Assembly (NCBI GenBank): GCA_001657325.1
Contig: LWRO01000005.1
Location: 62,001 to 126,000 of the forward strand
Length of the DNA stretch: 64,000 nt
Direction of reading: 5' to 3'
Origin: Geitlerinema sp. BBD 1991-9
GTDB taxonomy: Bacteria > Cyanobacteriota > Cyanobacteriia > Cyanobacteriales > Geitlerinemataceae
Made by a program: the position numbers and the translations under genes. The notes beneath the pieces are model-generated. The model did no database searches. It was not told the DNA's origin and saw only the letters and a program-made list of their open reading frames with translations. This document shows positions 18,180 through 27,005 of this stretch, one piece after another. Numbering within the stretch: the stretch's first letter is position 1; each line of letters begins with the position of its first letter.

Positions 18180-18334
18180 GGTTTAGCGCCCAGGGGTCGA
18201 TTGTCGTTCAGCAACATTGTACTGAGCCACTCGTGTGGATACTCGATCGAGCCGTCTTGGGATACCATCACGTTGAATTCGTTGAAATCTGGCCTTGAGA
18301 AATTTGCATAGATCTTTATCCCCCCCGATCGAGG

Positions 18335-18392
18335 CTATCCCTTAGTCAAAAGTTGCCAGAAGCTTTACCGAGTAAGGGATAGCACGGTAAAG
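18335..18392. promoter_or_regulatory. Crossing inverted repeats in the leader of the prepilin peptidase gene
   Basis: Two perfect inverted repeats interlock. CTATCCCTTA (18335-18344) pairs with TAAGGGATAG (18373-18382), and CTTTACCG (18363-18370) pairs with CGGTAAAG (18385-18392). The right arm of the first lies in the loop of the second, which is the layout of an H-type pseudoknot or of two exclusive hairpins. It ends 35 nt before ATG 18428. A regulatory RNA role is inferred; a mobile repeat is the alternative. Confidence 0.4.
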
Positions 18393-18427
18393 GCGGGGGT
18401 CTCCGCGCCGAAGAAAGATGAAATACA

Positions 18428-19294
18428 ATGACAGCAGCATTCGATCGAGCGAAAACGCGAATGATCCCCATCTTTTCTTCCCAACTGTGGCAAGTCGTCC
18501 CCGCCTTCGCCATCGTCTTCGCATTAGGTGCGTCGGTGGGAAGTTTCGCCAACGTTGTCATCTACCGTCTTCCGGCTGGAATGTCCTTACTCTGGCCGCC
18601 TTCGCGCTGTCCCCACTGCTTACATCGCCTCCGCCGCCGCGAAAACGTCCCAATTTTCGGTTGGCTCGTTCTTCATGGCCGCTGCGCCCACTGTCACGCT
18701 CCGATTTCGCCTCGTTACCCTTTTATTGAAGCCATCGTGGGGATATTGTTCGTCGTGGTTTTCGGAACGTTCGGGCTATCGTTGACGACTTTGGGCTATT
18801 GGCTGTTTTTAACGGGATTGCTCGTCTTAGCGGTTATTGATTTCGATACGATGACGCTTCCCAATCCCATTACACAGCTTGGGGTCATGTCCGGACTGAT
18901 TTTTCAAATGCTACTCGGTCGATCGAATGGTGGATCGATCGAGGGATTAATGAGCGGGATCGTCGGTGCCGTACTGGGAATTTGGCTGGTCGATTTGATT
19001 CGACTGGCAGCTTCAAGCCTATTGAATAAAGAAGCCATGGGTGCTGGAGATGCCAAACTCATGGCAGCCATCGGTGCGTGGTTGGGATGGAAGCTCATGC
19101 TGTTAGCGGGGTTTCTCGGGTGTGCTGTGGGTGCGTTCGCCGGAAGTGTTGCCATCGTCTTGGGTTGGTTGCGTCGCTCTCAACCCATGCCGTTCGGGCC
19201 GTTTCTCGCCCTCGGCGCGGGGATTGCTGCTATGTGGGGCAACTCGATCGTTTCTGCCTATTTAAACCTGTTTTTCCCCAGTTTAGGCCGATAA
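18428..19294 (+). CDS. pilD: Prepilin peptidase, type IV pilus A24 family
   Basis: A 288-residue membrane aspartyl protease that cuts the leader from type IV prepilins at the cytoplasmic membrane and usually N-methylates the new end. It has an N-terminal hydrophobic segment with GSFANVVIYRLPAGMS, and a zinc-binding cytoplasmic domain with CPHC and CAHC pairs and RYPFIEAI. The catalytic Asp are in VIDFDTMTLPN (near 139) and GAGDAKLMAAIG (near 205), inside the usual 7-8 helix layout. It supports pilus-dependent motility or DNA uptake in this organism. ATG 18428 has a GAAGAAAG sequence just upstream. The leader holds crossing inverted repeats that may control it. It is convergent with the small secreted-protein gene at 19358. 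Confidence 0.93.
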   Translation: MTAAFDRAKTRMIPIFSSQLWQVVPAFAIVFALGASVGSFANVVIYRLPAGMSLLWPPSRCPHCLHRLRRRENVPIFGWLVLHGRCAHCHAPISPRYPFIEAIVGILFVVVFGTFGLSLTTLGYWLFLTGLLVLAVIDFDTMTLPNPITQLGVMSGLIFQMLLGRSNGGSIEGLMSGIVGAVLGIWLVDLIRLAASSLLNKEAMGAGDAKLMAAIGAWLGWKLMLLAGFLGCAVGAFAGSVAIVLGWLRRSQPMPFGPFLALGAGIAAMWGNSIVSAYLNLFFPSLGR

Positions 19295-19308
19295 ACCCCT
19301 CCTCATCT

Positions 19309-19344
19309 CCCTGCCTCCCCCTCTAAATTCGGGAGAGGTCAGGG
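19309..19344. terminator. Hairpin between convergent genes
   Basis: CCTCCCCC (19314-19321) pairs with GGGAGAGG (19331-19338), extended by CCCT (19309-19312) and AGGG (19341-19344). It sits between the convergent prepilin peptidase and secreted-protein genes, so a bidirectional termination role is likely. The T-run is weak. Similar C-rich hairpins are common cyanobacterial intergenic repeats. Confidence 0.45.
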
Positions 19345-19357
19345 ATATGGCACTCGA

Positions 19358-19753
19358 CTACCGAATCGGGCCGTTGTAATCCATGTTCACTGCCCAAGTG
19401 GTCAGATCGACCGTGACGACACTTTCAACCGTGTACGTCTCTGCTTCGGGCGCCCGTCCGCGAAATGTAAATGTAATCGTCCCGTCACTATTGATAACAT
19501 GAGGGGAATCAGCAGACGGCCCGTGCATCGATGGTTCGGCACGATATTCACCCAGTCCACCATTGGCATCTTCTGCCGCTTGACGAGCGTAGTTTTTGGC
19601 ACGGTTGAGATCCATCGGTGAGATATCGGCTTCGACGAGGCGAACTTCGAGGGGACGATCGACCTCCGCCCAAGCGGGAACGATTCCAGCGATCGCGGGT
19701 AAACCCGTCGCCATTGCGGTTAACACTACAACTGTTTTCATTCGATCGAGCAT
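19358..19753 (-). CDS. Secreted protein with conserved PMDLNRAKNYARQAAE region, function unknown
   Basis: A 131-residue protein with an N-terminal signal peptide (cleavage probably after PAWA, near residue 29). The mature part starts with a short leader, then SPMDLNRAKNYARQAAEDANGGLGEYRAEPSMHGP and a TFTFRGR-type beta region ending at the C-terminus. This pattern of helix plus beta strands recurs as small exported hypothetical proteins in cyanobacteria, as far as I recall; no function is known to me. It has no cysteines. An ATG at position 5 of the frame (MKTVV) would shorten the leader and is equally possible. Confidence 0.7.
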   Translation of the reverse strand: MLDRMKTVVVLTAMATGLPAIAGIVPAWAEVDRPLEVRLVEADISPMDLNRAKNYARQAAEDANGGLGEYRAEPSMHGPSADSPHVINSDGTITFTFRGRAPEAETYTVESVVTVDLTTWAVNMDYNGPIR

Positions 19754-20183
19754 CGATAACTATCTCCCAAAACGGTGTCGTAAGATGGACTGTAGCCCAT
19801 GATAGAAGTATTGTCGGCTTCAAGTATCCATCTGTTCCTACGGCGATCGATCGAGGAATTCCGCAAACCCGATCGCACGAAGTCTGAAAATATTCGATCG
19901 TCGAGTAAAACAATCCGTTACAAAACAGTTGTCAACCCTCAAGAATTATCACATTTTTTAACAGAGTTCCGAATCATTTTTTGAGCTAATTAAAATAAAA
20001 AAAGGTCTCCTCATTCTACCGAGGTTAATATTGAATTAAATCCGAGAAAACTCGTAGATCGATGGCAAGCTAAATTGTCAAACTAGCGAGAAATACGGAT
20101 GCATTCGATCGATTGTTAACTTCCAAAATAGAGGGAACTGTGAAATCAACGGATTGATTTCTAATCTTTTGGAGGATTTCCCT
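19754..20183. other. Intergenic region upstream of the pentapeptide gene
   Basis: 430 bp of mostly AT-rich DNA. Two items stand out. CGTAGATCGATGGCAAG at 20053-20069 resembles sequence upstream of the related pentapeptide gene at 52466. A strong GGAGGA ribosome-binding site lies at 20171-20176 and fixes the start at 20184. No gene seen. Confidence 0.5.
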
Positions 20184-21185
20184 ATGGATAGTGGCGAAAT
20201 CGTACGCAGATACTTATCTGGAGAACGCAACTTTAGAGGTGCAAATCTTCGATCGGCCAATCTCATCGGAGCCACACTGATCGGCTCAGATTTTTCTCGA
20301 TCGAATTTCGCTGGTGCTTCCCTAGCTCGCGCACATCTCGAACGTTGCTTTTCGATCGAATCGAATTTTAACGGTGCGTTTCTGTACGGTGCAGATTTGA
20401 GCTTTGTCAAACTGGTGAGTAGCCAACTCATCGAAGCCGACTTAACCAAATCCAATTTGCGTGGCGCACGACTCGAAAAATCCGATCTCAAAGGTGCCAA
20501 ACTCAGTGGGGCGAGCTTGCGGTGGGTGAGCCTTTACCGCGCCAACCTTCCTGGCGTGAACTTGTGTGGTGCCAACCTTGACGGCATCAACCTCCGCTCG
20601 GCGAATCTCGAAGGTGCCAACCTCAATTGGACGAATCTCAACGGGGCGCGGTTGAGCGGCGCGAACCTCAAAAGCGCACAACTTAATGGCATTCAACTCA
20701 AAGGCGCGTGGATGAACGGCTTGCAACTCAACGAGATCGACTTCAGCGGTATGGACTTGAACGAGGTGAAATTGAGTGGGGCGAAGTTAGTTGGAGCAGA
20801 CTTGACGGGAAGCAATCTCCACCGCGCACAAATGCGGTTTAGCCAACTCGACGATGCCAACTTGCAGAAAGCGAACTTGCAGAATAGCAATCTACGGGGA
20901 GGACGACTGATCCGCGCCAATCTCATGAAAACTGATTTGCGGGAAGCCGACTTGCGAAACGCCGATCTCAGTTACACGAACCTCAACCTCGCGATCTTAG
21001 CTGGGGCAGATTTGAGCGGTGCTGACTTACGTGGTGCATACCTTTGGGGCGTTGATTTAGATGGTGCCAACTTGCAGAATACCGACTTGCGGGGTGCGAG
21101 CTTGCGGGGCGCTGCTTTAACCGGTGCGAATTTAAAAGATGCGATTCTTTCCGGTGCAACCATGCCCGACGGTTCGATTTACTGA
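20184..21185 (+). CDS. Pentapeptide repeat protein
   Basis: A 333-residue protein made almost entirely of A(D/N)LxX pentapeptide repeats, which fold into a right-handed four-sided beta helix. It has a short N-terminal cap (MDSGEIVRRYLSGERNF) and ends with ATMPDGSIY, a typical closing motif of cyanobacterial members. No signal peptide, enzymatic domain or membrane helix is seen. Functions in this family vary and are mostly unknown. ATG 20184 is preferred over an upstream ATG at 20154 because the GGAGGA site at 20171-20176 lies 7 nt ahead of it. It is a close paralogue of the gene at 52466, sharing the N-terminal cap and the VNLCGANL segment. It stands alone between minus-strand and urt genes. 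Confidence 0.88.
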   Translation: MDSGEIVRRYLSGERNFRGANLRSANLIGATLIGSDFSRSNFAGASLARAHLERCFSIESNFNGAFLYGADLSFVKLVSSQLIEADLTKSNLRGARLEKSDLKGAKLSGASLRWVSLYRANLPGVNLCGANLDGINLRSANLEGANLNWTNLNGARLSGANLKSAQLNGIQLKGAWMNGLQLNEIDFSGMDLNEVKLSGAKLVGADLTGSNLHRAQMRFSQLDDANLQKANLQNSNLRGGRLIRANLMKTDLREADLRNADLSYTNLNLAILAGADLSGADLRGAYLWGVDLDGANLQNTDLRGASLRGAALTGANLKDAILSGATMPDGSIY

Positions 21186-21641
21186 CACTCGATCGATTCA
21201 AAATCGATTGCCAACATTCGACGAATCGGGTTTCCCGGTTTCGATAAAGAAGCCGGGTTTCTCATTCGAGTTCGTTCGCCTCAATTCCATATTTATCGAT
21301 CGATAGAAATCAAAATATAAAATCGATATATATTCACAGAAAATTGCCGAGTCGAGCGAGAGATTCTCGCAATCCTCACCGGACAAACGTAGTTTTTGTA
21401 TAAACTGTTACAATCACGTCAGATAAATTCTTCTAGGATACAGTCACCAAAAAGGGCGTTCTTGTGACCTTTTCTAGATAAATTCGTTTCTCCCAAGCTC
21501 CTCACAGGCTGCCACTTCGCACCTCGCGGGCGAAGCGACACAGTCGCGTTCTGGGGCTGTTTTTCATGCCAAAACCGTCCTCGGAACGCAATTTTTCCCT
21601 TTATCTAGTTTAACTGTTTTTGAATTTCTCGGGTAAGATTT
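21186..21641. other. Long leader of the urt operon
   Basis: 456 bp between the pentapeptide gene and urtA. Apart from the NtcA-type promoter at 21398-21439, it would give a 5' leader of roughly 195 nt. That leader contains CTTCGC/GCGAAG arms around 21511-21536. I cannot assign a known riboswitch to it. Confidence 0.45.
21398..21439 (+). promoter_or_regulatory. NtcA-activated promoter of the urt operon
   Basis: GTA-N8-TAC is present at 21398-21411. A TAGGAT -10 element (TAN3T) lies at 21434-21439 after exactly 22 nt. This is the classical layout of class II NtcA-activated promoters in cyanobacteria, which respond to nitrogen limitation via 2-oxoglutarate. The urea transporter downstream is a known type of NtcA target. 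Transcription should begin about 6-8 nt after the -10 element. Confidence 0.82.
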
Positions 21642-22952
21642 ATGACGAACAACGGGTTAGGACGGCGGAAATTTCTCCTCTACGGATCGGCTGCATTTGG
21701 AAGCAGCTTACTCTTAAAAGCTTGTAGCACGCCTCCCTCTGATACAGCAACCGATACCGACACGGGAACAGAGGCATCAAGTGCAGCCAGTGGCGACACG
21801 ATTAAAGTCGGGATTCTCCACTCCCTCAGCGGCACCATGGCCATCAGCGAAACAACCGTGGTCGAAGCCGAAAAACTGGCGATTAAAGAAATCAACGAAG
21901 CCGGCGGTGTCCTCGGCAAACAAATCGAAGCCGTGGTCGAAGACGGTGCCTCAGACTGGCCGACCTTTGCCGAAAAAGCCGAAAAACTGATCGACCAAGA
22001 CCAAGTTGCCGTAATTTTCGGGTGTTGGACTTCGGCAAGCCGCAAAGCGGTCAAAGACGTGTTCGAGTCCAAAGACCATATGCTGTGGTACCCCGTGCAA
22101 TACGAGGGACAAGAATGCTCGAAAAACATCTTCTACACGGGAGCTGCACCGAACCAACAAATCGAGCCTGCGGTGAAATGGCTGCTCGAAAACAAAGGAA
22201 AAGACTTCTTCCTCGTCGGCTCTGACTATGTCTTCCCCCGCACCGCCAACACGATTATTAAAGAACAACTGAAAGCGGAAGGTGGCAACACTGTCGGCGA
22301 AGATTATCTTCCCCTCGGCAACACCGAAGTGACGCCGATTATTACCAAAATCCAACAGGCTTTACCCGACGGTGGTGTCATTTTCAACAGCTTGAACGGA
22401 GACAGCAACGTTGCCTTCTTCAAACAGTTGCAAGGGGCAGGATTGACCCCGGATAAATACCCCGTGATGTCGGTTAGTATCGCTGAAGAAGAAGTGCGAC
22501 AAATCGGTAAAGAATTTCTCGTCGGACATTACGCTGCCTGGAACTATTTCCAAACCGTTGAAACCCCAGAGAACGAAACGTGGGTCAAAGCCTTCAAAGC
22601 CGAGTACGGTGAAGATCGCGTGACGAACGATCCGATGGAAGCGGCATACATCATGGTCTATCTGTGGAAGCAAGCCGTTGAAGAAGCTGGAACCGCCGAT
22701 CTCGAAGCCGTGCGAGAAGCTGCCATCGGTCAGACATTCCAAGCCCCCGAAGGTCTCGTGACGATGAACGGCAACCACCACCTCTCGAAAACAGTACGAA
22801 TCGGTCAAGTTCGAGACGACGGACTGTTCGATATCGTTTGGGCGACAGACGAACCCGTCAAGCCGCAGGCTTGGAACCAGTACGTTCCGGCCACAAAAGG
22901 CTTTGCATGCGATTGGTCCGATCCCGACAAAGGTGAGAAGTACGAAATGTAA
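21642..22952 (+). CDS. urtA: Urea ABC transporter, substrate-binding lipoprotein
   Basis: A 436-residue periplasmic binding protein of the branched-chain amino acid/urea family, which captures urea for the UrtBCDE complex. It begins with a twin-arginine-like segment (GRRKFLLYG) and a lipobox LLLKAC, so Cys near residue 28 would be lipidated. The mature part has the two-lobed fold, with [44 protein letters not shown] and [29 protein letters not shown], the last being characteristic of urea and short-chain amide binders. ATG 21642 follows the NtcA promoter and a long leader. It is the first gene of the operon, and its higher need fits the 120-bp gap before urtB. Confidence 0.95.
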   Translation: MTNNGLGRRKFLLYGSAAFGSSLLLKACSTPPSDTATDTDTGTEASSAASGDTIKVGILHSLSGTMAISETTVVEAEKLAIKEINEAGGVLGKQIEAVVEDGASDWPTFAEKAEKLIDQDQVAVIFGCWTSASRKAVKDVFESKDHMLWYPVQYEGQECSKNIFYTGAAPNQQIEPAVKWLLENKGKDFFLVGSDYVFPRTANTIIKEQLKAEGGNTVGEDYLPLGNTEVTPIITKIQQALPDGGVIFNSLNGDSNVAFFKQLQGAGLTPDKYPVMSVSIAEEEVRQIGKEFLVGHYAAWNYFQTVETPENETWVKAFKAEYGEDRVTNDPMEAAYIMVYLWKQAVEEAGTADLEAVREAAIGQTFQAPEGLVTMNGNHHLSKTVRIGQVRDDGLFDIVWATDEPVKPQAWNQYVPATKGFACDWSDPDKGEKYEM

Positions 22953-23072
22953 GGTCTAGATAGACGTTACTGGATTAAATTGCTCGATCGAGTGTAGAAA
23001 CAGACCCTTTCTTCAATGGATGTCTCACTCGATCGACCCCTCGATCGACTCAACACGCACAACTCGAACTGA

Positions 23073-24239
23073 ATGCTCGAACTCGCAGTTGGTATCTTTA
23101 ACGGACTCAGTATTAGCTCCGTCCTCTTAATTTCCGCATTGGGATTAGCGATCGTCTTCGGCTTAATGGGGGTAATTAATCTCGCCCACGGCGAACTGAT
23201 GATGCTCGGTGCGTATGCAACCTTCGTCGTGCAAAACCTCTTTCGCGACAGTAGTGGCGAGGTTTGGGGCGGTTACATTCTCGTCGCCCTTCCGATCGCG
23301 TTTCTCGTCTCCGCCATCGCCGGATTAACGCTCGAACGAGGGGTGATTCGCTTCCTCTACGGGCGACCCCTGGAAACACTCTTGGCGACCTGGGGCGTTA
23401 GCTTAATTTTGCGTCAGTTCGTGCGCAGTGGAAACTGGCTTCTCGTCATCGCAATTGCCCTGTTCTGTCTGCTCTTTTTCGGTGGCTTGTGGTGGTTGCG
23501 CCGCAATACTGACTGGGATCGCATCCGAAGTCAATCGATCTCGATTTTACTCCCATTATCGATCGCGATTTCCGGTATTGGCGGCGTATTGGTGTCGAAA
23601 ACTGGCGTACAAGCCTTAACCAAACCCTGGTTCAGCGCCCGGAACGTCGATGTCACAGCCCCAGCGTGGTTGCGAGGCGGTTGGGAAGTCGGCATTTACC
23701 AACTCCCCTACTCGCGGATTTTCATTATCACGCTGACGGTGTTGTGTCTGTTGGGAATTTACTGGTTTTTGAATCGATCGATCTGGGGATTGCGAATTCG
23801 AGCGGTGACCCAAAACCGCGAAATGAGTGCTTGTTTGGGGATTCCCACTGAAACCGTAGACGCACTGACCTTTGCAATCGGCTCCGGATTAGCTGGAATC
23901 GCTGGATGTGCCATTACCCTCCTGGGTTCCGTCGGACCGAACACGGGACAGAACTACATTGTCGATACCTTTATGGTCGTCGTCGTCGGTGGTGTGGGCA
24001 ACCTCCTCGGTACCGTTCTCGCCGCTCTCGCCATCGGTATTGTCAGTTATCTCGTCGGTTCGGGAACCTTGGCTCTCTTATTCTCTAAAAGTGACGTGTT
24101 CCAACCCCTGACGGATTTCTTTACCTTTTTCGCCACGACGAGCATGGCCAAAGTCATGGTGTTCGCGCTCATTATTGCATTTTTACAAGTCAAACCGTCG
24201 GGTATCTTTCCCCAGAAAGGGCGCACTGCTGAACTTTAA
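23073..24239 (+). CDS. urtB: Urea ABC transporter, permease UrtB
   Basis: A 388-residue membrane permease of the LivH type, one of the two channel-forming subunits. Hydrophobic helices run throughout. Motifs include SSVLLISALGLAIVFGLMGVINLAHGELMMLGAY at the N-terminus, the cytoplasmic coupling loop NREMSACLGI near 250, and the conserved GSVGPNTGQNYIVDTFMVVVVGG region. The loop between helices 3 and 4 is longer than in amino acid permeases, as is usual in UrtB. ATG 23073 has only a weak ribosome-binding site. It is the second gene of the operon, 120 bp after urtA and 34 bp before urtC. Confidence 0.94.
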   Translation: MLELAVGIFNGLSISSVLLISALGLAIVFGLMGVINLAHGELMMLGAYATFVVQNLFRDSSGEVWGGYILVALPIAFLVSAIAGLTLERGVIRFLYGRPLETLLATWGVSLILRQFVRSGNWLLVIAIALFCLLFFGGLWWLRRNTDWDRIRSQSISILLPLSIAISGIGGVLVSKTGVQALTKPWFSARNVDVTAPAWLRGGWEVGIYQLPYSRIFIITLTVLCLLGIYWFLNRSIWGLRIRAVTQNREMSACLGIPTETVDALTFAIGSGLAGIAGCAITLLGSVGPNTGQNYIVDTFMVVVVGGVGNLLGTVLAALAIGIVSYLVGSGTLALLFSKSDVFQPLTDFFTFFATTSMAKVMVFALIIAFLQVKPSGIFPQKGRTAEL

Positions 24240-24273
24240 ACGCGACGGAGAACGGCTGTCTAGGAAATCCAAC

Positions 24274-25437
24274 ATGAACGAAGCAACCCGCAACTTTTTT
24301 AAGCGTCAAACCCAGAAGAAAAAACAAATTTTGGAACTCGCGATCGTCGTCGGGTTGGCCGTCGTGGTGGGTTCGATCTTACCGGTTCTGCTGCCTGCGT
24401 TTCGCTTGAAACTGATCGGGCGATTTTTAGCACTCTCGATCGTCGCACTCGGCATCGATCTCATTTGGGGATATACCGGACTGTTAAGCTTGGGACATGG
24501 CATTTTCTTCGCCTTGGGTGGCTATGCCCTGGCGATGCACTTAAAATTGCAACTGCCTGAAGGCGAAATTCCAGAATTTTTTACCCTGTACGGTGTCAGC
24601 GAACTGCCGGGTTTTTGGCAGCATTTTTATTCATTTCCCTTTACTCTCGTTGCGATATGTTTAATCCCCGCAATTGTGGCGGGCGTTTTGGGATATTTAG
24701 TCTTCCGAAATCGGATTAAGGGGGTGTATTTTTCGATTTTGACCCAAGCCGCACTGCTCGTATTTTTTAACTTTTTTAACGGTCAACAAAAGCTGATTAA
24801 CGGTACGAATGGTCTTAAAACAGATACCGAAACGATTTTCGGTGTCTTAGCGGGATCGGACGGCGCACAAATTGCCTTTTTTGAGTTGAGCGTTCTATTT
24901 TTAGCATTAACGTATTTACTGTGTCGCTGGCTGACGAGCGGGCGTTTTGGGCGGTTGTTAGTCGCCATTCGCGACGATGAAATGCGGGTGCGATTTTCCG
25001 GCTACGATCCCACCGGTTTTAAAGTGTTGGTGTTTGCCGTTTCCGGGGCGATTGCAGGGGTTGCTGGAGCGTTGTACACCGTGCAGACGGGGATTATTAC
25101 GCCGAGTTTTATGGAAGTGGCGTTTTCGATCGAAATGGTGATTTGGGTTGCCGTCGGCGGTCGTGCAACCCTCATCGGCGCAATTATCGGAACGCTATTA
25201 GTTCGGTTAGGGCAGACGCTCCTCAGCGAACAGTTTCCAGAAGTCTGGCTGTTTTTCCAAGGGGCGTTGTTCTTAATCGTCGTTACAGTTTTACCTAATG
25301 GCATTGTCGGCTGGGTGCGAGAGTGGGGAATTCCCAAGCTTCGATCGATCTTGGGATTCCAAGAACAGTTGATTACGTATCCAGAGATCGAGAAAAATCC
25401 AGAAATCCAACAAGAACGAGAAGAAATCGAGCATTAA
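24274..25437 (+). CDS. urtC: Urea ABC transporter, permease UrtC
   Basis: A 387-residue membrane permease of the LivM type, the partner of UrtB. The N-terminus is basic (MNEATRNFFKRQTQKKK), then a series of membrane helices begins with LAIVVGLAVVVGSILPVLL. Typical signatures are DLIWGYTGLLSLGHGIFFALGGYALAMHL, NGTNGLKTDTE, and RDDEMRVRFSGYDPTGFKVLVFAVSGAIAGVAGALY, which carries the coupling loop to the ATPases. I chose ATG 24274; a longer frame to 24175 would overlap urtB by 65 bp without any support. The tail after the last helix is charged and Glu-rich. Confidence 0.94.
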   Translation: MNEATRNFFKRQTQKKKQILELAIVVGLAVVVGSILPVLLPAFRLKLIGRFLALSIVALGIDLIWGYTGLLSLGHGIFFALGGYALAMHLKLQLPEGEIPEFFTLYGVSELPGFWQHFYSFPFTLVAICLIPAIVAGVLGYLVFRNRIKGVYFSILTQAALLVFFNFFNGQQKLINGTNGLKTDTETIFGVLAGSDGAQIAFFELSVLFLALTYLLCRWLTSGRFGRLLVAIRDDEMRVRFSGYDPTGFKVLVFAVSGAIAGVAGALYTVQTGIITPSFMEVAFSIEMVIWVAVGGRATLIGAIIGTLLVRLGQTLLSEQFPEVWLFFQGALFLIVVTVLPNGIVGWVREWGIPKLRSILGFQEQLITYPEIEKNPEIQQEREEIEH

Positions 25438-25461
25438 CCTATCCGCAATTGAGTGTCGATC

Positions 25462-25506
25462 TTAAAATCGCAAACTGTAAATTGCAAATTGTAAATTGTA
25501 AATCGA
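25462..25506 (+). repeat. Short AT-rich tandem repeat between urtC and urtD
   Basis: The stretch repeats a CAAATTGTAAATTG-like unit imperfectly three to four times directly ahead of urtD. It leaves no obvious ribosome-binding site for urtD. It probably arose by slippage. Confidence 0.5.
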
Positions 25507-25507
25507 A

Positions 25508-26254
25508 ATGGTTTTAGAAATTGAAAACCTCACTGTCAGTTTTGATGGCTTTAAAGCCCTTAACGGACTCAATTTCAAGATGGAAACGGGCGAATTGCGC
25601 GTTGTGATCGGTCCGAACGGTGCGGGGAAAACAACCTTTCTCGACGTGATTACGGGAAAAGTCAAACCCACAGAAGGACAGGTTTGGTTTAAAGGACAAA
25701 ACCTGCGTCCTTACAACGAACACCAAATCGCTCGCATGGGGATCGGACGGAAGTTTCAAACCCCTCGCGTGTATCTGAATTTGACCGTTCGAGAAAACCT
25801 CGATCTCATCTGTAACCGACGCAAAGGAGTGTTTCCGACCCTGTTCGGAAAACCCTCGAAGATCGATCGACGTACCGTCATGGGATTGCTCGAAACCATT
25901 GGCTTGACAGCGAAGGCGGACTTGAAAGCGGCGTTACTCTCCCACGGTGAAAAGCAACGCCTGGAAATCGGAATGTTGGTGGCGCAGTCGCCGGATTTGC
26001 TCCTCGTTGACGAACCCGTGGCGGGACTCACCGACGAAGAAACTGAAAACGTGGGAAATCTCCTGTTGGCGTTGGCAGAAAGTTACTCGATCGTCGTCAT
26101 CGAACACGACATGGAATTCGTGCGACAGATCGCCCGTACCGTGAGCGTCTTGCACCAGGGTTCGTTATTGTGCGAAGGGACGATGGACGAAGTACAGAAC
26201 GATCCCCGCGTCATTGAAGTGTATTTAGGACAGCAAGAGGACGAAACGCCATGA
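25508..26254 (+). CDS. urtD: Urea ABC transporter, ATP-binding protein UrtD
   Basis: A 248-residue ABC ATPase of the LivG type. Walker A GPNGAGKTT is near residue 36. The family insert DVITGKVKPTEGQVWFKGQNL and the HQIARMGIGRKFQTPRVYLNLTVRENL region follow. The signature LSHGEKQRLEIGMLVAQSPDLLLVDEPVAGL combines an altered ABC signature (LSHGE rather than LSGGQ), which is usual for UrtD/LivG proteins, with Walker B LLLVDEP. The D-loop and H-loop (VVIEHDMEF) are intact. It powers urea import with UrtE. The gene overlaps urtE by 4 bp (ATGA), indicating translational coupling. Confidence 0.94.
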   Translation: MVLEIENLTVSFDGFKALNGLNFKMETGELRVVIGPNGAGKTTFLDVITGKVKPTEGQVWFKGQNLRPYNEHQIARMGIGRKFQTPRVYLNLTVRENLDLICNRRKGVFPTLFGKPSKIDRRTVMGLLETIGLTAKADLKAALLSHGEKQRLEIGMLVAQSPDLLLVDEPVAGLTDEETENVGNLLLALAESYSIVVIEHDMEFVRQIARTVSVLHQGSLLCEGTMDEVQNDPRVIEVYLGQQEDETP

Positions 26255-26997
26255 CGAACGCGACGACGATCGAGTCGCTCACCACGACATCGGGTTTGAT
26301 GCTTCGGGTGTCCGGACTCAACGTGTATTACGGCGAAAGCCACATTTTACGAAACGTCGATTTGAGCGTTCCGAACGGTCAGATGGTGTGTTTGATCGGA
26401 CGCAACGGTGTGGGGAAAACGACGTTACTCAAAACCATTTTGGGATTGTTAAAGCCGAGATCGGGATCGATCGAATTCATGGACGCTCCGATTCACGGTC
26501 TCTCCCCCGATCGACGCGCGCGACGCGGCATCGGTTACGTTCCCCAAGGTCGGGAAATTATCCCCCGCGTTACCGTAAAAGAAAACCTCCTGTTGGGGTT
26601 AGAAGCCCGGCCGGGAAAACGTCGCCGTTCCGAGATTCCCGATGAAATTTTCGAGCTGTTCCCCGTCTTGGCCACCATGCTCGGACGGATGGGGGGCGAT
26701 CTCAGCGGCGGACAGCAACAACAACTCGCCATTGCGCGGGCGTTGATGGGTGAACCCAAACTCCTCGTCCTCGACGAACCGACGGAGGGGATTCAACCGT
26801 CGATTATTTTGGAAATTGAAGCAGCGGTGCGTCGGATTATCGAACAGCGAGGGATCTCCGTCTTGCTCGTCGAACAGCACTTACACTTCGTGCGTCAAGC
26901 CGATCGATATTACGCCATGCAAAAAGGTGGAATCGTGGCCTCGGGAGATACCCGAGACTTGAGCCAGGAAGCAATCCAGCAATTTTTGGCGGTTTGA
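26251..26997 (+). CDS. urtE: Urea ABC transporter, ATP-binding protein UrtE
   Basis: A 248-residue ABC ATPase of the LivF type. Walker A GRNGVGKTT, Q-loop GYVPQGREIIPRVTVKENL, signature LSGGQQQQLAIARALMGEPKLLVLDEPTEGIQP and H-loop VLLVEQHLHF are all intact. The first 18 residues (MTNATTIESLTTTSGLML) extend beyond the usual start. Its ATG overlaps the urtD stop by 4 bp. It is the last gene of the operon; no terminator with a T-run is obvious before the convergent gene that ends at 27006, and the gap is only 8 bp. Confidence 0.94.
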   Translation: MTNATTIESLTTTSGLMLRVSGLNVYYGESHILRNVDLSVPNGQMVCLIGRNGVGKTTLLKTILGLLKPRSGSIEFMDAPIHGLSPDRRARRGIGYVPQGREIIPRVTVKENLLLGLEARPGKRRRSEIPDEIFELFPVLATMLGRMGGDLSGGQQQQLAIARALMGEPKLLVLDEPTEGIQPSIILEIEAAVRRIIEQRGISVLLVEQHLHFVRQADRYYAMQKGGIVASGDTRDLSQEAIQQFLAV

Positions 26998-27005
26998 CGA
27001 TCGAG

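Noticed and set aside
21441-21641. A glutamine riboswitch in the urt leader
   Set aside because: I could not match the conserved glutamine-riboswitch core in this stretch; only short unrelated hairpins are present.
25462-25506. A CRISPR-like array between urtC and urtD
   Set aside because: The units are short, adjacent, AT-rich and without spacers, so it is simple tandem slippage.
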